Shown here in pieces: positions 25,172 through 34,899 of a stretch of DNA of 64,000 bases. Made by a program: the position numbers and the translations under genes. Under the pieces are notes generated by a model, which was not told the DNA's origin, searched no databases, and saw only the letters and a list, made by a program, of their open reading frames with translations. Source of the DNA: Acidiluteibacter ferrifornacis (lineage in GTDB: Bacteria > Bacteroidota > Bacteroidia > Flavobacteriales_E > Vicingaceae); NCBI RefSeq assembly GCF_009909615.1, contig NZ_WWNE01000012.1, forward strand, positions 274,697 to 338,696. Reading direction: 5' to 3'. Numbering within the stretch: the first letter of the stretch is position 1; each line of letters begins with the position of its first letter.

Positions 25172-25666
25172 TCAATTTAGACGCTTAAACTCAAAATCGA
25201 TTTGAAACTCTGAGTTGGCCACTGTTGCTTGAATTTGGTCTCCATTTTTCCAGTAGTGGATAGTATTCGGGAAATCAATTTCTTTATTTACAAAGGTGAA
25301 CTCATTGTCGTTGAGATTTGACAAATCAAAGTCTACGGCTGCGGTATCTTCCGGGACTTTAACTGTTAGCTTCCATTCTTCGTTTGACTGAATGATGGTC
25401 ATTTTTTCTTGTGTAATGGTATCTCCATTACGCATCGTGAACCCAAAACCGTAGTAATGCCCTTCCTTAATTTTTTCCCAGTTCTCAAAAGTGTTTTTTC
25501 CTTTTTCTTCATTGACTCTTTCCCATTGACCAATTAGCCAATCAAAGTTTGGTGTTTCTTCTTGGATGGTAACGGATGGTTCTGAAGATTCTTGTGAGGT
25601 TTCTGTTGATTTGGATTGACAAGCAATCATGAATAGAAATAAGACGGAGATTAAAATTTTATTCAT
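25172..25666 (-). CDS. Lipoprotein with a DUF6265-like domain
   Basis: A 164-residue lipoprotein with signal peptide and lipobox MIAC (Cys16). After an acidic linker the domain begins FDWLIGQWERV and continues EGHYYGFGFTMRNGDT, the opening typical of the DUF6265 / fatty-acid-binding-like beta-barrel group. The tail repeats hydrophobic strand segments. Ligand unknown. No close operon partner. Confidence 0.65.
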   Translation of the reverse strand: MNKILISVLFLFMIACQSKSTETSQESSEPSVTIQEETPNFDWLIGQWERVNEEKGKNTFENWEKIKEGHYYGFGFTMRNGDTITQEKMTIIQSNEEWKLTVKVPEDTAAVDFDLSNLNDNEFTFVNKEIDFPNTIHYWKNGDQIQATVANSEFQIDFEFKRLN

Positions 25667-25910
25667 GGGTTGTAGTTTAAATGTCGCATAAATTGTAAAG
25701 ATACATTTTGAGTTCTAATTATTTTTAATGGCTGGTAAGCGAATAAATTTAAATCGGCAACCGTCTCAATTGATTTACTCTTACACTATTGGTAACCTAT
25801 TAGACTATGGAGTAGTAGAGCTTACAAATTGGATGGTATGGATGGAATCATTTTAGGATTGAAGAATTAATATTACTTTCGAATCCTTGTAGTTTTTCTT
25901 CATTAAAAAA

Positions 25911-26315
25911 ATGGTGAGTATGTCTTACGAAAACGAGTTTGAATTATTTTGGGAAGAGGTTAAGAAGAGTGTGAGCGAAAAACGCTTTGCCAAGCTAACC
26001 ATGGCCAAAACAATAGGTAAGCCGGAATTGAAAAATATATTTGTCCGGCCCGTCTATTCTGACACCGAATTCAAAGTCTTATTGAAATACCGCTATCGCT
26101 CCAGAGAGAAGGCGGATATTGAAAAGGAGTTGTCCATTAACGAAACACAGGAAGTGATACAGAATCACCTTAAAAATCCTTTTTTTACGGTTATTCTTTT
26201 TTCTATAACAGAGGATGTTACATTTAAAATTAATAAAAAGGGAGTAGGAACCATCTCTACAAGATTACCCACTTTTACATCCATCATACCTCTAAAGTCG
26301 GATGATGAAGAGTAG
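25911..26315 (+). CDS. Conserved hypothetical cytosolic protein
   Basis: A 134-residue, lysine- and glutamate-rich protein without signal or membrane segment. ATG at 25911 and ATG at 25920 (MSYENEF) are both possible starts. Strands such as DTEFKVLLKYRYRSREKADI and PFFTVILFSITEDVTFKI suggest an alpha/beta fold. I do not recognise the family. A bidirectional terminator follows. Confidence 0.6.
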   Translation: MVSMSYENEFELFWEEVKKSVSEKRFAKLTMAKTIGKPELKNIFVRPVYSDTEFKVLLKYRYRSREKADIEKELSINETQEVIQNHLKNPFFTVILFSITEDVTFKINKKGVGTISTRLPTFTSIIPLKSDDEE

Positions 26316-26346
26316 GGAATAAATGGTATAAATTACATCGAAAATA

Positions 26347-26390
26347 AAAAGCCAACTCCATTTCTTTTCAGAAGTTGAGTTGGCTTTTTT
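26347..26390. terminator. Bidirectional intrinsic terminator
   Basis: Twelve-base stem AAAAGCCAACTC (26347-26358) and GAGTTGGCTTTT (26377-26388), 18-nt loop, with A tract on the left and T tract on the right. It sits between two convergent genes and can serve both. Confidence 0.85.
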
Positions 26391-26410
26391 ATAGAATGAC
26401 AGTCGTTCGT

Positions 26411-28066
26411 CTATTTTCGCTTGATTATTTTCTGTTGGTGAACTTGGTTATTTTGTCTAACCACAACAACATACATCTGTTGTTTCCAGTTTGATGCAGG
26501 AATGGTAATTAGTTGATCGGCTGTTTCTAGATTTACCAATTCTCTACCTAATAAGTCAATCACTTGAATGTTAACCATTGCGTTGGTTTTGTTTTCGATT
26601 CTTAATTGGTCAGCAATTGGGTTTTGAATAACTTGAACCTCAAAAACAGACTCCAATTTTTCATCGATTCCAACTATGGTTTTGCCGTAAATGACGCAAT
26701 TTGTTGGAGAAGGGTTTAGCTCCAATGGTCCTTGAGAGGTAATGGTTCTATTGGTGAATGCAGAATAGTCTTCAGCATACCTAATGGCTTTAAAGACAGA
26801 GTTGGCAATCGGCAAATCTCCTTGAGAAACATAAGTGTTATTTCTGTCAGCAGGACTGACAAAATCCCACACCACTTGATCTTGATTATCCAATTCGTAA
26901 AAGTGAGCATCAGGGCCACTAGTAATAAATGTATTTCCATTAGAAAGTCTTGAAGCGCCTGAAACGAAATCAACAAAAACAGGCATTTGGTATATCCAGT
27001 CTGGTTGAGCAGGAGCAAAGGTATTATCTGGTAGAAACTTATAGTTATTACTAGTATCGAGTGTAGGAGCTATTATTTCTACTGTTGATATTTGATTGGT
27101 TCGGTTGAATCCATTGTTGAAGACCATAATTTTACCTTCATCTCTATAACCTTTCTTTATCCAATTCGGATTGTGTGGGCCAAATAGTTTTTTGTCGTTG
27201 ATATCACCTCTGCCATAAGCTTCAGGATTTCCCCATCTATATAACAAATCTCCACCTTTGCCACTTTTTCCACCGCTACTAGTAGCAGCTTGAGCAGTAG
27301 TGGTACTGTGATCAATAATCCAGAATTCATCATAATTTCTTACACAAAGAATAATTTGATCTAAGTCAGGATTGTAATCCAACGCATTGATGTGAAAATA
27401 ATCTTTGCTTACTCCATTGTTATTGAAATAATTCAAATCTACTTTTTGAGGATTTTGCTGAATTGCACCAAAATTGGGTTTGGTGTTGTCGATGTCTTGA
27501 ACAATATGGTCCCAAAGGTACCATTCCCAAATAACAGCAATAGAGTCAGACCCTATAGGCTTAATTTCTGTGACTTTTTCTGACCATAGTTCTCCATCAT
27601 AATGTGTAATATCTAGTCCTGCCGCAACTGCATCATTTCTGGATTTTACATCCCATGATAAAACTAAAATATTGCCATTGGGTAATGGGGTTACATCATG
27701 GTGTTGTCTTTCTGTAGGTGAATCAAATGTATACGACCAAGTTAAGCTATCATTCCAATTGTATATTTCCAATTGTCCACCCGAACCTCCAGTAATAATA
27801 GAACCGGTAGTAATTTTTCCTGTTTTTAATAGTGATCCATCTTCCAACAAATAGACTGCAGGTCCAGGTGTATATGGACTAGCAGACCATTTATTCACTA
27901 ATTCTCCGCAATTATCAACGAGGAAAGTTTCATTAGAATATAGAGGGGCAAATAAGGTGTAGCCATTTAAAGAAGTCGAATCATTTTGGAATATTCCAAC
28001 GGTCTGTTGGGCAATTGAACATAAAGAGGTCATTAATAAGCTCGCAATTAGCGTAATATTTTTCAT
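26411..28066 (-). CDS. Arylsulfotransferase (ASST)-like protein with T9SS sorting domain
   Basis: A 551-residue secreted protein: signal peptide (cut near SIAQ), a beta-propeller region with LVDNCGELVNKW, QHHDVTPLPNGNILVLSWD and FGPHNPNWI typical of the arylsulfotransferase (PF05935-like) family, and a C-terminal T9SS type A domain (about 475-551, VQVIQNPIADQLRI to QQKIIKRK). It is expected at the cell surface or outside. ASSTs transfer sulfate between phenols, but Bacteroidota homologues are mostly uncharacterised. Confidence 0.82.
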   Translation of the reverse strand: MKNITLIASLLMTSLCSIAQQTVGIFQNDSTSLNGYTLFAPLYSNETFLVDNCGELVNKWSASPYTPGPAVYLLEDGSLLKTGKITTGSIITGGSGGQLEIYNWNDSLTWSYTFDSPTERQHHDVTPLPNGNILVLSWDVKSRNDAVAAGLDITHYDGELWSEKVTEIKPIGSDSIAVIWEWYLWDHIVQDIDNTKPNFGAIQQNPQKVDLNYFNNNGVSKDYFHINALDYNPDLDQIILCVRNYDEFWIIDHSTTTAQAATSSGGKSGKGGDLLYRWGNPEAYGRGDINDKKLFGPHNPNWIKKGYRDEGKIMVFNNGFNRTNQISTVEIIAPTLDTSNNYKFLPDNTFAPAQPDWIYQMPVFVDFVSGASRLSNGNTFITSGPDAHFYELDNQDQVVWDFVSPADRNNTYVSQGDLPIANSVFKAIRYAEDYSAFTNRTITSQGPLELNPSPTNCVIYGKTIVGIDEKLESVFEVQVIQNPIADQLRIENKTNAMVNIQVIDLLGRELVNLETADQLITIPASNWKQQMYVVVVRQNNQVHQQKIIKRK

Positions 28067-28200
28067 TCTTGAGTATAATAGTTAAAATTTTTAATCAGGG
28101 AAATTTATGGTTAAAAGCATTAAAAAAGCAAATTATATTAAATAAAGGTTTTCTGTCTTAAGACAATTATGAACTAAAATAGTTGCTTCAGTAGACTATT

Positions 28201-30630
28201 TTATTCTTTTAAAGTCGTTGGCTTGTTTTTTACGTGTGTTTCTAACCATTGATCTTGTTCCCAAAGCAGGTGTAAGACACTTTCTTTAGCGCGATATCCA
28301 TGACTTTCTTTTGGTAAGATTACTAGGCGCACAGTTGCACCTAAGCCTTTTAAAGCATTAAAATATCGCTCACTTTGCATTGGATATGTCCCGGAGTTGT
28401 TGTCGGCCTCACCGTGAACTAAAAGGAGGGGAGTTTTCATTTTGTCTGCATGCATAAAAGGAGACATGGTGTTGTATACATCTGGAGCTTCCCAATAATT
28501 TCTTTCTTCACTCTGAAATCCAAAAGGAGTGAGTGTTCTGTTGTATGCGCCACTTCTGGCAATCCCTGCAGCGAATAAATCTGAATGCGACAATAGATTC
28601 GCTACCATAAAGGCTCCATAACTATGACCACCTACGGCTACCCGATTTCGGTCGATATAGCCTAGTTGATCCACCGCATCAATGGCAGCTTTAGCATTAT
28701 CTACCAACTGTTTTCTAAAGGAATCATTGGGCTCTGTATCACCTTCACCTACGATAGGAAAAGAAGCGTCGTCTAGGACAACATAACCCCGATTGACCCA
28801 ATATATGGGTGAGCCATAATACGGATAGGTAAATTCATTGGGATTTGAAGTATTTTGTCCCGCGCTTGCTTTGTCTTTGTATTCTGTTGGATAAGCCCAC
28901 ATAATCATTGGCATTTTTTCCTTTTTATTTCGGTCGTATCCCACAGGTAAGTATAAAGTTCCAGAAAGTTCCAATCCATCTTCGCGTTTATAGTTAATCA
29001 CTTCCTTGTGCACTCCTTGGATGCTTTTAAAAGGATTCTCGAAAGCAGTGACTTGTCGAAGTTGATTATTCTTTAAGTTTCTAAAATAATAGTTGGGATA
29101 TTCTGTCGCCGATTCGATTTTGACTTCTAGCTCGTTCTTTTCGATATCATACCCTCGAATGTCCTCAATCTTGTCTGTATATTTAGATTGATAAAGTCTT
29201 GTGCTTTTCAAAGTGTTTAAGTCATACTGGTCTAAAAATGGGAATTGACCTTTTTCAGTAAATCCATCCCCTTTGAGGTATGCAAGGGACCCTCGCAATG
29301 CCAGTACATTACTACCGTATTGGTTTCTCTTCATTTCAAAGCTTCCTGGGTCGCTGTATTTGTCTTGGTAATTTCTGTCGAACAATACGGTTGGTTGGGT
29401 AATTAAAGAAGGATTAAATAAGTAGACTTTCGTATTTCGTGTATTCCACCAATAATCATAGGCTATAGCAATTGACTCGTTACCCCATCGAATTCCAGAG
29501 AAACGATTGATGGTTTTTATTAGGCTCTTGGGTGTGCCATTGAAAGGGGCGTTCAATTGAAATACTTCATCTCTATATTCAACTTCCACCTCTGGGTCTC
29601 CTTTATCTAAAGCCATTGCGAAAATAATGGAAGCCGGAAGATCATCTCTCCATTGCACATCTCTTCGACCTTCTTGAGTGGCCATAAAACCTTGCGGCAA
29701 TTCCTCCAATAGAGGTTTTTCAACTATGGTTTCTATAAATTGACCAGTTTTGGAATAGACTGAAGTGGTGGAAGGAAAACGTCTGTATGTTACGATGTAT
29801 GAAAAGGGTTTGTTAATCGTTGAAACTAAAAGATATTCTCCGTCAGGAGAAAACTTGAGGTCATCATAAAGGTCACTGTTTAATATTAGTTTACGTTCTC
29901 CATTTAATTGATATTGATAAACTTCGGATAGTGCCAATTGCTCAAAGTTGTGTTCATCATTTTTATTACTCAATAAATCTTGGTAGGTCCGATTTTGGGC
30001 TTTTTTTCCATCGTTTACAGAGATTGTAGGACCTGTTGGTATTGCTTCTTTGGTATTGATTAACGCTTGCTTTTTAGAAGAAACCATTTTTACCAATAAG
30101 GATTGATTGTCTTCGTACCATTGAATAGGGTCACCTAAATTGGCATTTACATTTTCAGTGGTCACTCTTGAAGCTTTGACTGTTTTTAAATCAACGATCC
30201 AAACCGACACACCATTCGAAGAAGTATTGGTCATAGCAATCTTAGATTGATCGGGCGACCAAGTAAAGTTGGTTAGTTTGGCGTTCTCAGGCAGTCCCGT
30301 TACTTGTACAGGTGTCGCTTTTTTTTGAGTCAAACTTTGTATTTTGATATTGTTAAAATAGTTAGCTCTACTGCTAATGTTGGTTTTGGGGTCGATTCTG
30401 AGTCCTCCTAATCGCATTTCTTCTTGAGATAACTCTTCAATCGATTTAAAAACATCTCTATAAATCAATAACATACTAGATTTGTCATCTGGCATCAGCA
30501 CATATGGAGCTAGAGGAACATCTACTAAATCTAGAATCTCTTTAACAGGCTTTTGATAGCTTAGGTTTTCTTGAGCGGTACTCCATAACATTGATGTCGC
30601 TAATGCTATTGGGATAAATATTTTTTTCAT
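28201..30630 (-). CDS. S9 family prolyl oligopeptidase, secreted
   Basis: I start at ATG 30630 (MKKIFIPIALATS), which gives a proper signal peptide (cleavage near STAQ) and 809 residues; the frame is open eight codons further upstream. N-terminal beta-propeller, then an alpha/beta-hydrolase domain with catalytic Ser670 (GGHSYGA), Asp743 (GEADNN) and His777 (ESHGYR). Peptidases of this group cleave dipeptides or short peptides in the periplasm. Single gene. Confidence 0.92.
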   Translation of the reverse strand: MKKIFIPIALATSMLWSTAQENLSYQKPVKEILDLVDVPLAPYVLMPDDKSSMLLIYRDVFKSIEELSQEEMRLGGLRIDPKTNISSRANYFNNIKIQSLTQKKATPVQVTGLPENAKLTNFTWSPDQSKIAMTNTSSNGVSVWIVDLKTVKASRVTTENVNANLGDPIQWYEDNQSLLVKMVSSKKQALINTKEAIPTGPTISVNDGKKAQNRTYQDLLSNKNDEHNFEQLALSEVYQYQLNGERKLILNSDLYDDLKFSPDGEYLLVSTINKPFSYIVTYRRFPSTTSVYSKTGQFIETIVEKPLLEELPQGFMATQEGRRDVQWRDDLPASIIFAMALDKGDPEVEVEYRDEVFQLNAPFNGTPKSLIKTINRFSGIRWGNESIAIAYDYWWNTRNTKVYLFNPSLITQPTVLFDRNYQDKYSDPGSFEMKRNQYGSNVLALRGSLAYLKGDGFTEKGQFPFLDQYDLNTLKSTRLYQSKYTDKIEDIRGYDIEKNELEVKIESATEYPNYYFRNLKNNQLRQVTAFENPFKSIQGVHKEVINYKREDGLELSGTLYLPVGYDRNKKEKMPMIMWAYPTEYKDKASAGQNTSNPNEFTYPYYGSPIYWVNRGYVVLDDASFPIVGEGDTEPNDSFRKQLVDNAKAAIDAVDQLGYIDRNRVAVGGHSYGAFMVANLLSHSDLFAAGIARSGAYNRTLTPFGFQSEERNYWEAPDVYNTMSPFMHADKMKTPLLLVHGEADNNSGTYPMQSERYFNALKGLGATVRLVILPKESHGYRAKESVLHLLWEQDQWLETHVKNKPTTLKE

Positions 30631-30985
30631 AAACGATAGTTTTTGTGGTTGCAATTTAATGAAAAGTTAATGCTGAAAATTCTGCAAATTCTTCAAAAGG
30701 TACTTTTAAAGGATAAGTGGAAATGACTAGTTGTAGAATACAACGATATACTAGGGTTTTATCTTTTCAACATATATGGATGTTAAGGTGAATAAAAGGT
30801 TGGAATATCTTCTTTAATTATTTGTAAGTGTTGTTTAAAGAGCCAATTGGCTGGTCATTTTTGAGAGTGGTTTTTAATCTATCAAGTTAACGACCAATGA
30901 TAAGGTCTTCGTGAAGAAAATTGTATTGAACGATTAATCACCGTTGACTGTGTTAGTGAGGGCTCAATATTAGAGTATTGGGCCC
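30631..30985. other. Intergenic stretch with one hairpin
   Basis: About 350 bases with no convincing gene. Near its right end an 11-bp hairpin (arms 30959-30969 and 30976-30986, one G-T pair, loop TTAGAG) touches the stop codon of the leftward gene. It has no T tract in that direction, so it is at best a weak terminator. Confidence 0.45.
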
Positions 30986-31546
30986 TTATTGATTATATCT
31001 TGAATCCAATTGTTGAATTCTCATTCGGTGATGCCGTTGTAATAAAATCGGATATAGGTTGCCGACTATATTCAGAATTAATACAAAAAGTGATAGTCTA
31101 AAGAGTTGTAAACCTATTAAGTATATAATGATGAAAGATATAATGATAAAGGGAAATAGATGCCCCCATTCTGATTTCTTGGTTTGCTGATTTAATTGTT
31201 GCAAACCATCAGTTCTTCCATTAAAATATTTGCTTTGCTGCTTTTTTGATTTCCATAAAGTCATTAATAAGGCTTGTCTGAAATAGTCTATTTTAAGCCA
31301 ATTACACCATTTTTTTAATAGCAAAGGTTGTCTAATTGAATAATATGAATTAGATAACGAATTTTCAATAGGGTAAGCGAATACTAGGAATGCAAATACA
31401 CCAGTTACAAAAAGAGTAATTACCCAGGCTAACAAAAACGTGAGGAATAAGTTGTCAGTACTAAAGAATTCAATTTGACGGATTAGATTAATGGATTGCC
31501 AGGCTAAAAATAAAGAGGCTATAGAAAGTAGAATTTTTCGAATCAT
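30986..31546 (-). CDS. Membrane protein resembling CrtO-type glycosyl-carotenoid acyltransferase
   Basis: From ATG at 31546 (MIRKILLSI) the protein has 186 residues with four predicted helices (about 5-22, 34-55, 124-145 and 148-165). The RTDGLQQLNQQTKKSEWGH region followed by two helices and NLYPILLQRHHRMRI resembles the end of the glycosyl-4,4'-diaponeurosporenoate acyltransferase family (ILQRYNRxR). This is pattern memory only. No carotenoid gene is adjacent. Confidence 0.5.
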   Translation of the reverse strand: MIRKILLSIASLFLAWQSINLIRQIEFFSTDNLFLTFLLAWVITLFVTGVFAFLVFAYPIENSLSNSYYSIRQPLLLKKWCNWLKIDYFRQALLMTLWKSKKQQSKYFNGRTDGLQQLNQQTKKSEWGHLFPFIIISFIIIYLIGLQLFRLSLFVLILNIVGNLYPILLQRHHRMRIQQLDSRYNQ

Positions 31547-31760
31547 AGAGTTAATTGCTAGCCGATGTTTGGTCAATTTAATGATATTTAGTATTGTAAT
31601 TTGTATGCGCTCACAACCGGTGGAATACATTTGTAAATATACTTGATTCGCGAATAAAGTCTTTTCTAGAGAATTTCAAGAATTCAAAGGTATTCTGATC
31701 TTTTTGGTTTTCTTACTGACCCAAGTTAAATCAATTGAATGATTTAATAAGATTAGAACT

Positions 31761-33089
31761 TCATTTTACAGGATTTTCTGATGTTTTAAAATCTACCAAT
31801 AATGGCTTTAATGGAATACCTGAATTGGTTCTGAAGTTATTGGAAATCAAAAACTGATAGCGAGTGTTAGGAGCTAGGTCGACCGCTATCGACCAACTTT
31901 TATTATCTGTTCCCCAAACTCTTTCATTCGGTCTAATGGGAGGGAAGAAAGATTCGCCCAATTCACCGAAATCTATGCCTGTATTATAGCCATTTAGTGG
32001 TTGTGAAAAGCGAAATGTGATCTGTTTAATTTGGGGATTCACGGTTTGACTGTTATTCTCAAATTCTTCGATTTCAATAATAAATGGACGACTTTTCTCA
32101 AAATTTTCATACAAAATGGACAATGGGGCTGAGAAAAAATGACTGGCAGTTACAAATGCTTCTATTTCCGATTCATTTGCAAAATCGAGTTCAATCATTT
32201 TTTGTATTGCTAAAGGTTTATTTGGCGCTTGATTGTAATAGTTCTCACACATTTGATAACCGATGTAATAACCCATATCTCTCAATCCAAAATCATTTTC
32301 AGCATTGCTCCACAACCATTTAGGACGATTATTGGCATAAAACATTTCTTGTTCAAATTTTTTCCTAACGCTTTCGGGGTACTTTTTACCATAAGCTATA
32401 GAAGGAGCTGCAGAAGGACGATTCATTGCTAACGAAGAAACAAATTCGGCTACTCCTTCATAAATAACTAAAGAAAGGAGGTTATGCACCATAGGTTGCT
32501 GCTGTGTATGCACATACTCATGTGTATTTAAAAGCACCAATTGATTAATGGGATTAGTATCAAAGTAGGCTCGTCTGTATTGCTGCTCGTCCTCCGAAAA
32601 TTCGGTGGAAACTGTATTTTGATCTGTCATTGCTAGTTCACTTCCAATCAAAACCAAGCTATCCATGGTGGTGCCTCCAGTTCTTAATGCACCAATCGTA
32701 AAGTATATTTTTGCAGGTCTTAGTTTAGGATAAATCCGCCGAAGTGCTTCTATTCCTACTTCTAAATCAGCACCTAAATGGGACGCCTTGAGTGTATTTT
32801 CCCTGATTGATTCCCAAAATTGAGGATAATTACGGATTGCGGTTAGATAATCTGTTGATGTATAGTTTCTTGCCACTCTAATGTTAGTCAGTCCCGGAGT
32901 ACCTCTTTTAAAATAAAGATTGTCAAGATAGTAATGTTGTAGAGTGGTATCAGTCGTTGATTGAATGGAATCAAAGGCTTCCCAAAAGTGAGGAATGTCA
33001 GTGGTGATAATAGATTTAGAAGGTTTTTGTTTTGACTGACAGCTAAACAGCAGAAGTCCAATCCAAAGTGTCAATAAGCGGTAATTCAT
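31761..33089 (-). CDS. Lipoprotein with HExxH metallopeptidase domain and Ig-like tail
   Basis: A 442-residue lipoprotein (lipobox LFSC, Cys17). The middle contains HEYVH (190-194) with EGVAEF (E211/E215) 17-21 residues later, a gluzincin zinc site of the DUF2268 type. The C-terminal ~100 residues (QIKQITFRFSQPLNGYNTG to PLLVDFKTS) look like a Big_5-type Ig-like domain. Predicted to sit on the outer membrane or periplasmic face and cleave peptides; substrate unknown. Confidence 0.72.
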   Translation of the reverse strand: MNYRLLTLWIGLLLFSCQSKQKPSKSIITTDIPHFWEAFDSIQSTTDTTLQHYYLDNLYFKRGTPGLTNIRVARNYTSTDYLTAIRNYPQFWESIRENTLKASHLGADLEVGIEALRRIYPKLRPAKIYFTIGALRTGGTTMDSLVLIGSELAMTDQNTVSTEFSEDEQQYRRAYFDTNPINQLVLLNTHEYVHTQQQPMVHNLLSLVIYEGVAEFVSSLAMNRPSAAPSIAYGKKYPESVRKKFEQEMFYANNRPKWLWSNAENDFGLRDMGYYIGYQMCENYYNQAPNKPLAIQKMIELDFANESEIEAFVTASHFFSAPLSILYENFEKSRPFIIEIEEFENNSQTVNPQIKQITFRFSQPLNGYNTGIDFGELGESFFPPIRPNERVWGTDNKSWSIAVDLAPNTRYQFLISNNFRTNSGIPLKPLLVDFKTSENPVK

Positions 33090-33278
33090 AGAGTTAATTT
33101 GAACTAAGATAGGGCTTTTTCAACTATTTACCAATTGAGAACATAATTGTTGAAAGATAAACATATCTAGTTCAATCGGGAATTAGTTTTTTAGAACTAC
33201 AAATATTTACTTTAATTTGTATCCGCTTGACTTAGATAAAATCGTCTAAAAGAATCGACCAACTACTGATTATATTCC

Positions 33279-33842
33279 ATGACTTCCTCCAATCAATTCG
33301 GCAAAATCCAGCAAGGAGATAAGAAGGCGTTTGAAAGTTTGTTTCGTGACCGTTATTCAGCAATGTGCAATTTTGCTAACAGTTATCTTAACGACTATAG
33401 TCAATCAGAAGATATTGTTCAAGCAGTTTTTATCAAACTATGGGAAAAAAGGAGTGAAATCCATATTGAAAGCTCTGTAGATGGGTTTCTTTTTCAATCA
33501 ATTAAGAATAGTTGTTTGAATGAGTTGAAACATGATAAGGTAAAATCTAAACACAGAGCTCATGTATTATATACAGATAGTGCGGCGACAGAAACTGATT
33601 ATATAGAAGCAAAGGAGTTGAACGAAATAATTCAAGAGCGGATACAAGCATTACCTGAAAAGAGAAGAGAAATTTTTAAGTTGAGCAGAGAGAATGGATT
33701 GAGGTATGCAGAAATTGCAGAAAAACTAAATATTTCCATCAAAACAGTGGAGACACAAATGAGTTTATCGCTTAAATATTTGCGAGAAAATTTAAAGCAT
33801 TTGTTCTCTTTGCTAGTATTGTTTTTGGAAGGTTTTAAATAA
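33279..33842 (+). CDS. ECF-type RNA polymerase sigma factor
   Basis: A 187-residue ECF sigma factor with sigma2 (YSAMCNFANSYLNDYSQSEDIVQAVFIKLWEKR, quoted in parts: region 2 near residues 27-58) and sigma4 (ALPEKRREIFKLSR, YAEIAEKLNISIKTVETQM). It is followed 55 nt later by a FecR anti-sigma factor and then by STN and TonB-receptor genes, the cell-surface signalling order. It probably controls this transport locus. Confidence 0.92.
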   Translation: MTSSNQFGKIQQGDKKAFESLFRDRYSAMCNFANSYLNDYSQSEDIVQAVFIKLWEKRSEIHIESSVDGFLFQSIKNSCLNELKHDKVKSKHRAHVLYTDSAATETDYIEAKELNEIIQERIQALPEKRREIFKLSRENGLRYAEIAEKLNISIKTVETQMSLSLKYLRENLKHLFSLLVLFLEGFK

Positions 33843-33897
33843 ATGATAAAAATGAATAAGGGAATCTATTATCTAAGTTGTCATTAAGAAGTAGAAG

Positions 33898-34899
33898 ATG
33901 AATAATATTCCGGAACATATAGAAATTCTAATGGCTCAGTATTTTGATGGATCCATCACTGATGTAGGTAAGTCTGAGTTAGATGAATGGCTGGAGCGTG
34001 ATGTCAACAACCAGAAAATGTTTGACATCAATGCGGAAATTTGGGAGGCTTCTTCTGTTTACCGAAAACAGGAATTTGATGTGAATCAAGCATGGAATAA
34101 AGTGTCTAGGAAAATAAATCTAGAAGATAATCAAGCTTTACCAGCGAACAAAGTCATTCCATTTACCCCATTCCATAGAAAAGCGGCAGTTATTTTAGCA
34201 ATAGCAACATTGGGTTTAGTTACCTACTTTTTACTTCAGAATTCTTCAGAGAGTGTAACGCATATTGCTGAAAATGGTATCGAGGAAATTACCTTAACCG
34301 ATAGTACATTCATTACTTTAAATAATAATGCTGAGTTGACATATCCCAATGTGTTTGTTAAAGATGAACGAAGAGTAAAACTACAAGGAGAGGCATTTTT
34401 TAAAGTACGTCACAATCCTAAACAACCATTTATAATAGAAGTGTCAAATATTGAAGTAAAGGTTCTTGGAACTGAGTTTTACGTGATATCAAATGAGGAT
34501 AGAAATACTGTAACAGTAAGTGTGAGTTCAGGAAAGGTAAGTGTGAGAAGTTTGAAAAGTAACGAGACGCATCTATTAACGAATACAGAGTCGATCAACT
34601 ATACAATCAGTAAGGATCAATTTGATGAAAAGCAGGAGATAAATTCTAATGAATACTATTGGCATCAAAATATTCTAGCGTTTAAGAATAGATCACTTAC
34701 TGAGGTTTTTGAAGTGCTTGAAAACCAGTTTGGAGTAGTGATTGAATATCCTTCAAAGCTATCAAAGTGCAGGTATTCTTCTAGGATGAAAACGGAGTCA
34801 GCTGAAGAAGTGATAAAGCAACTGTGTCTAATTTTTGAATTGGAGTATTCAAAAGATTCCAACCATTTTGTAATCCAAGGATCCCCCAATTGCAAATGA
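33898..34899 (+). CDS. FecR family anti-sigma factor
   Basis: A 333-residue anti-sigma factor: cytoplasmic N-terminus (DELDEWLERD-like repeat, LDEWLERDVNNQKMF), one membrane helix (about 95-112), and a periplasmic FecR domain (LPANK..., LTDSTFITLNNNAELTYP, VKLQGEAFFKVRHNPKQPF) with a C-terminal STN-like part (SLTEVFEVLENQFGVVIEY). It should hold the neighbouring ECF sigma factor until the receptor signals. Overlaps the next gene by 4 nt. Confidence 0.92.
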   Translation: MNNIPEHIEILMAQYFDGSITDVGKSELDEWLERDVNNQKMFDINAEIWEASSVYRKQEFDVNQAWNKVSRKINLEDNQALPANKVIPFTPFHRKAAVILAIATLGLVTYFLLQNSSESVTHIAENGIEEITLTDSTFITLNNNAELTYPNVFVKDERRVKLQGEAFFKVRHNPKQPFIIEVSNIEVKVLGTEFYVISNEDRNTVTVSVSSGKVSVRSLKSNETHLLTNTESINYTISKDQFDEKQEINSNEYYWHQNILAFKNRSLTEVFEVLENQFGVVIEYPSKLSKCRYSSRMKTESAEEVIKQLCLIFELEYSKDSNHFVIQGSPNCK

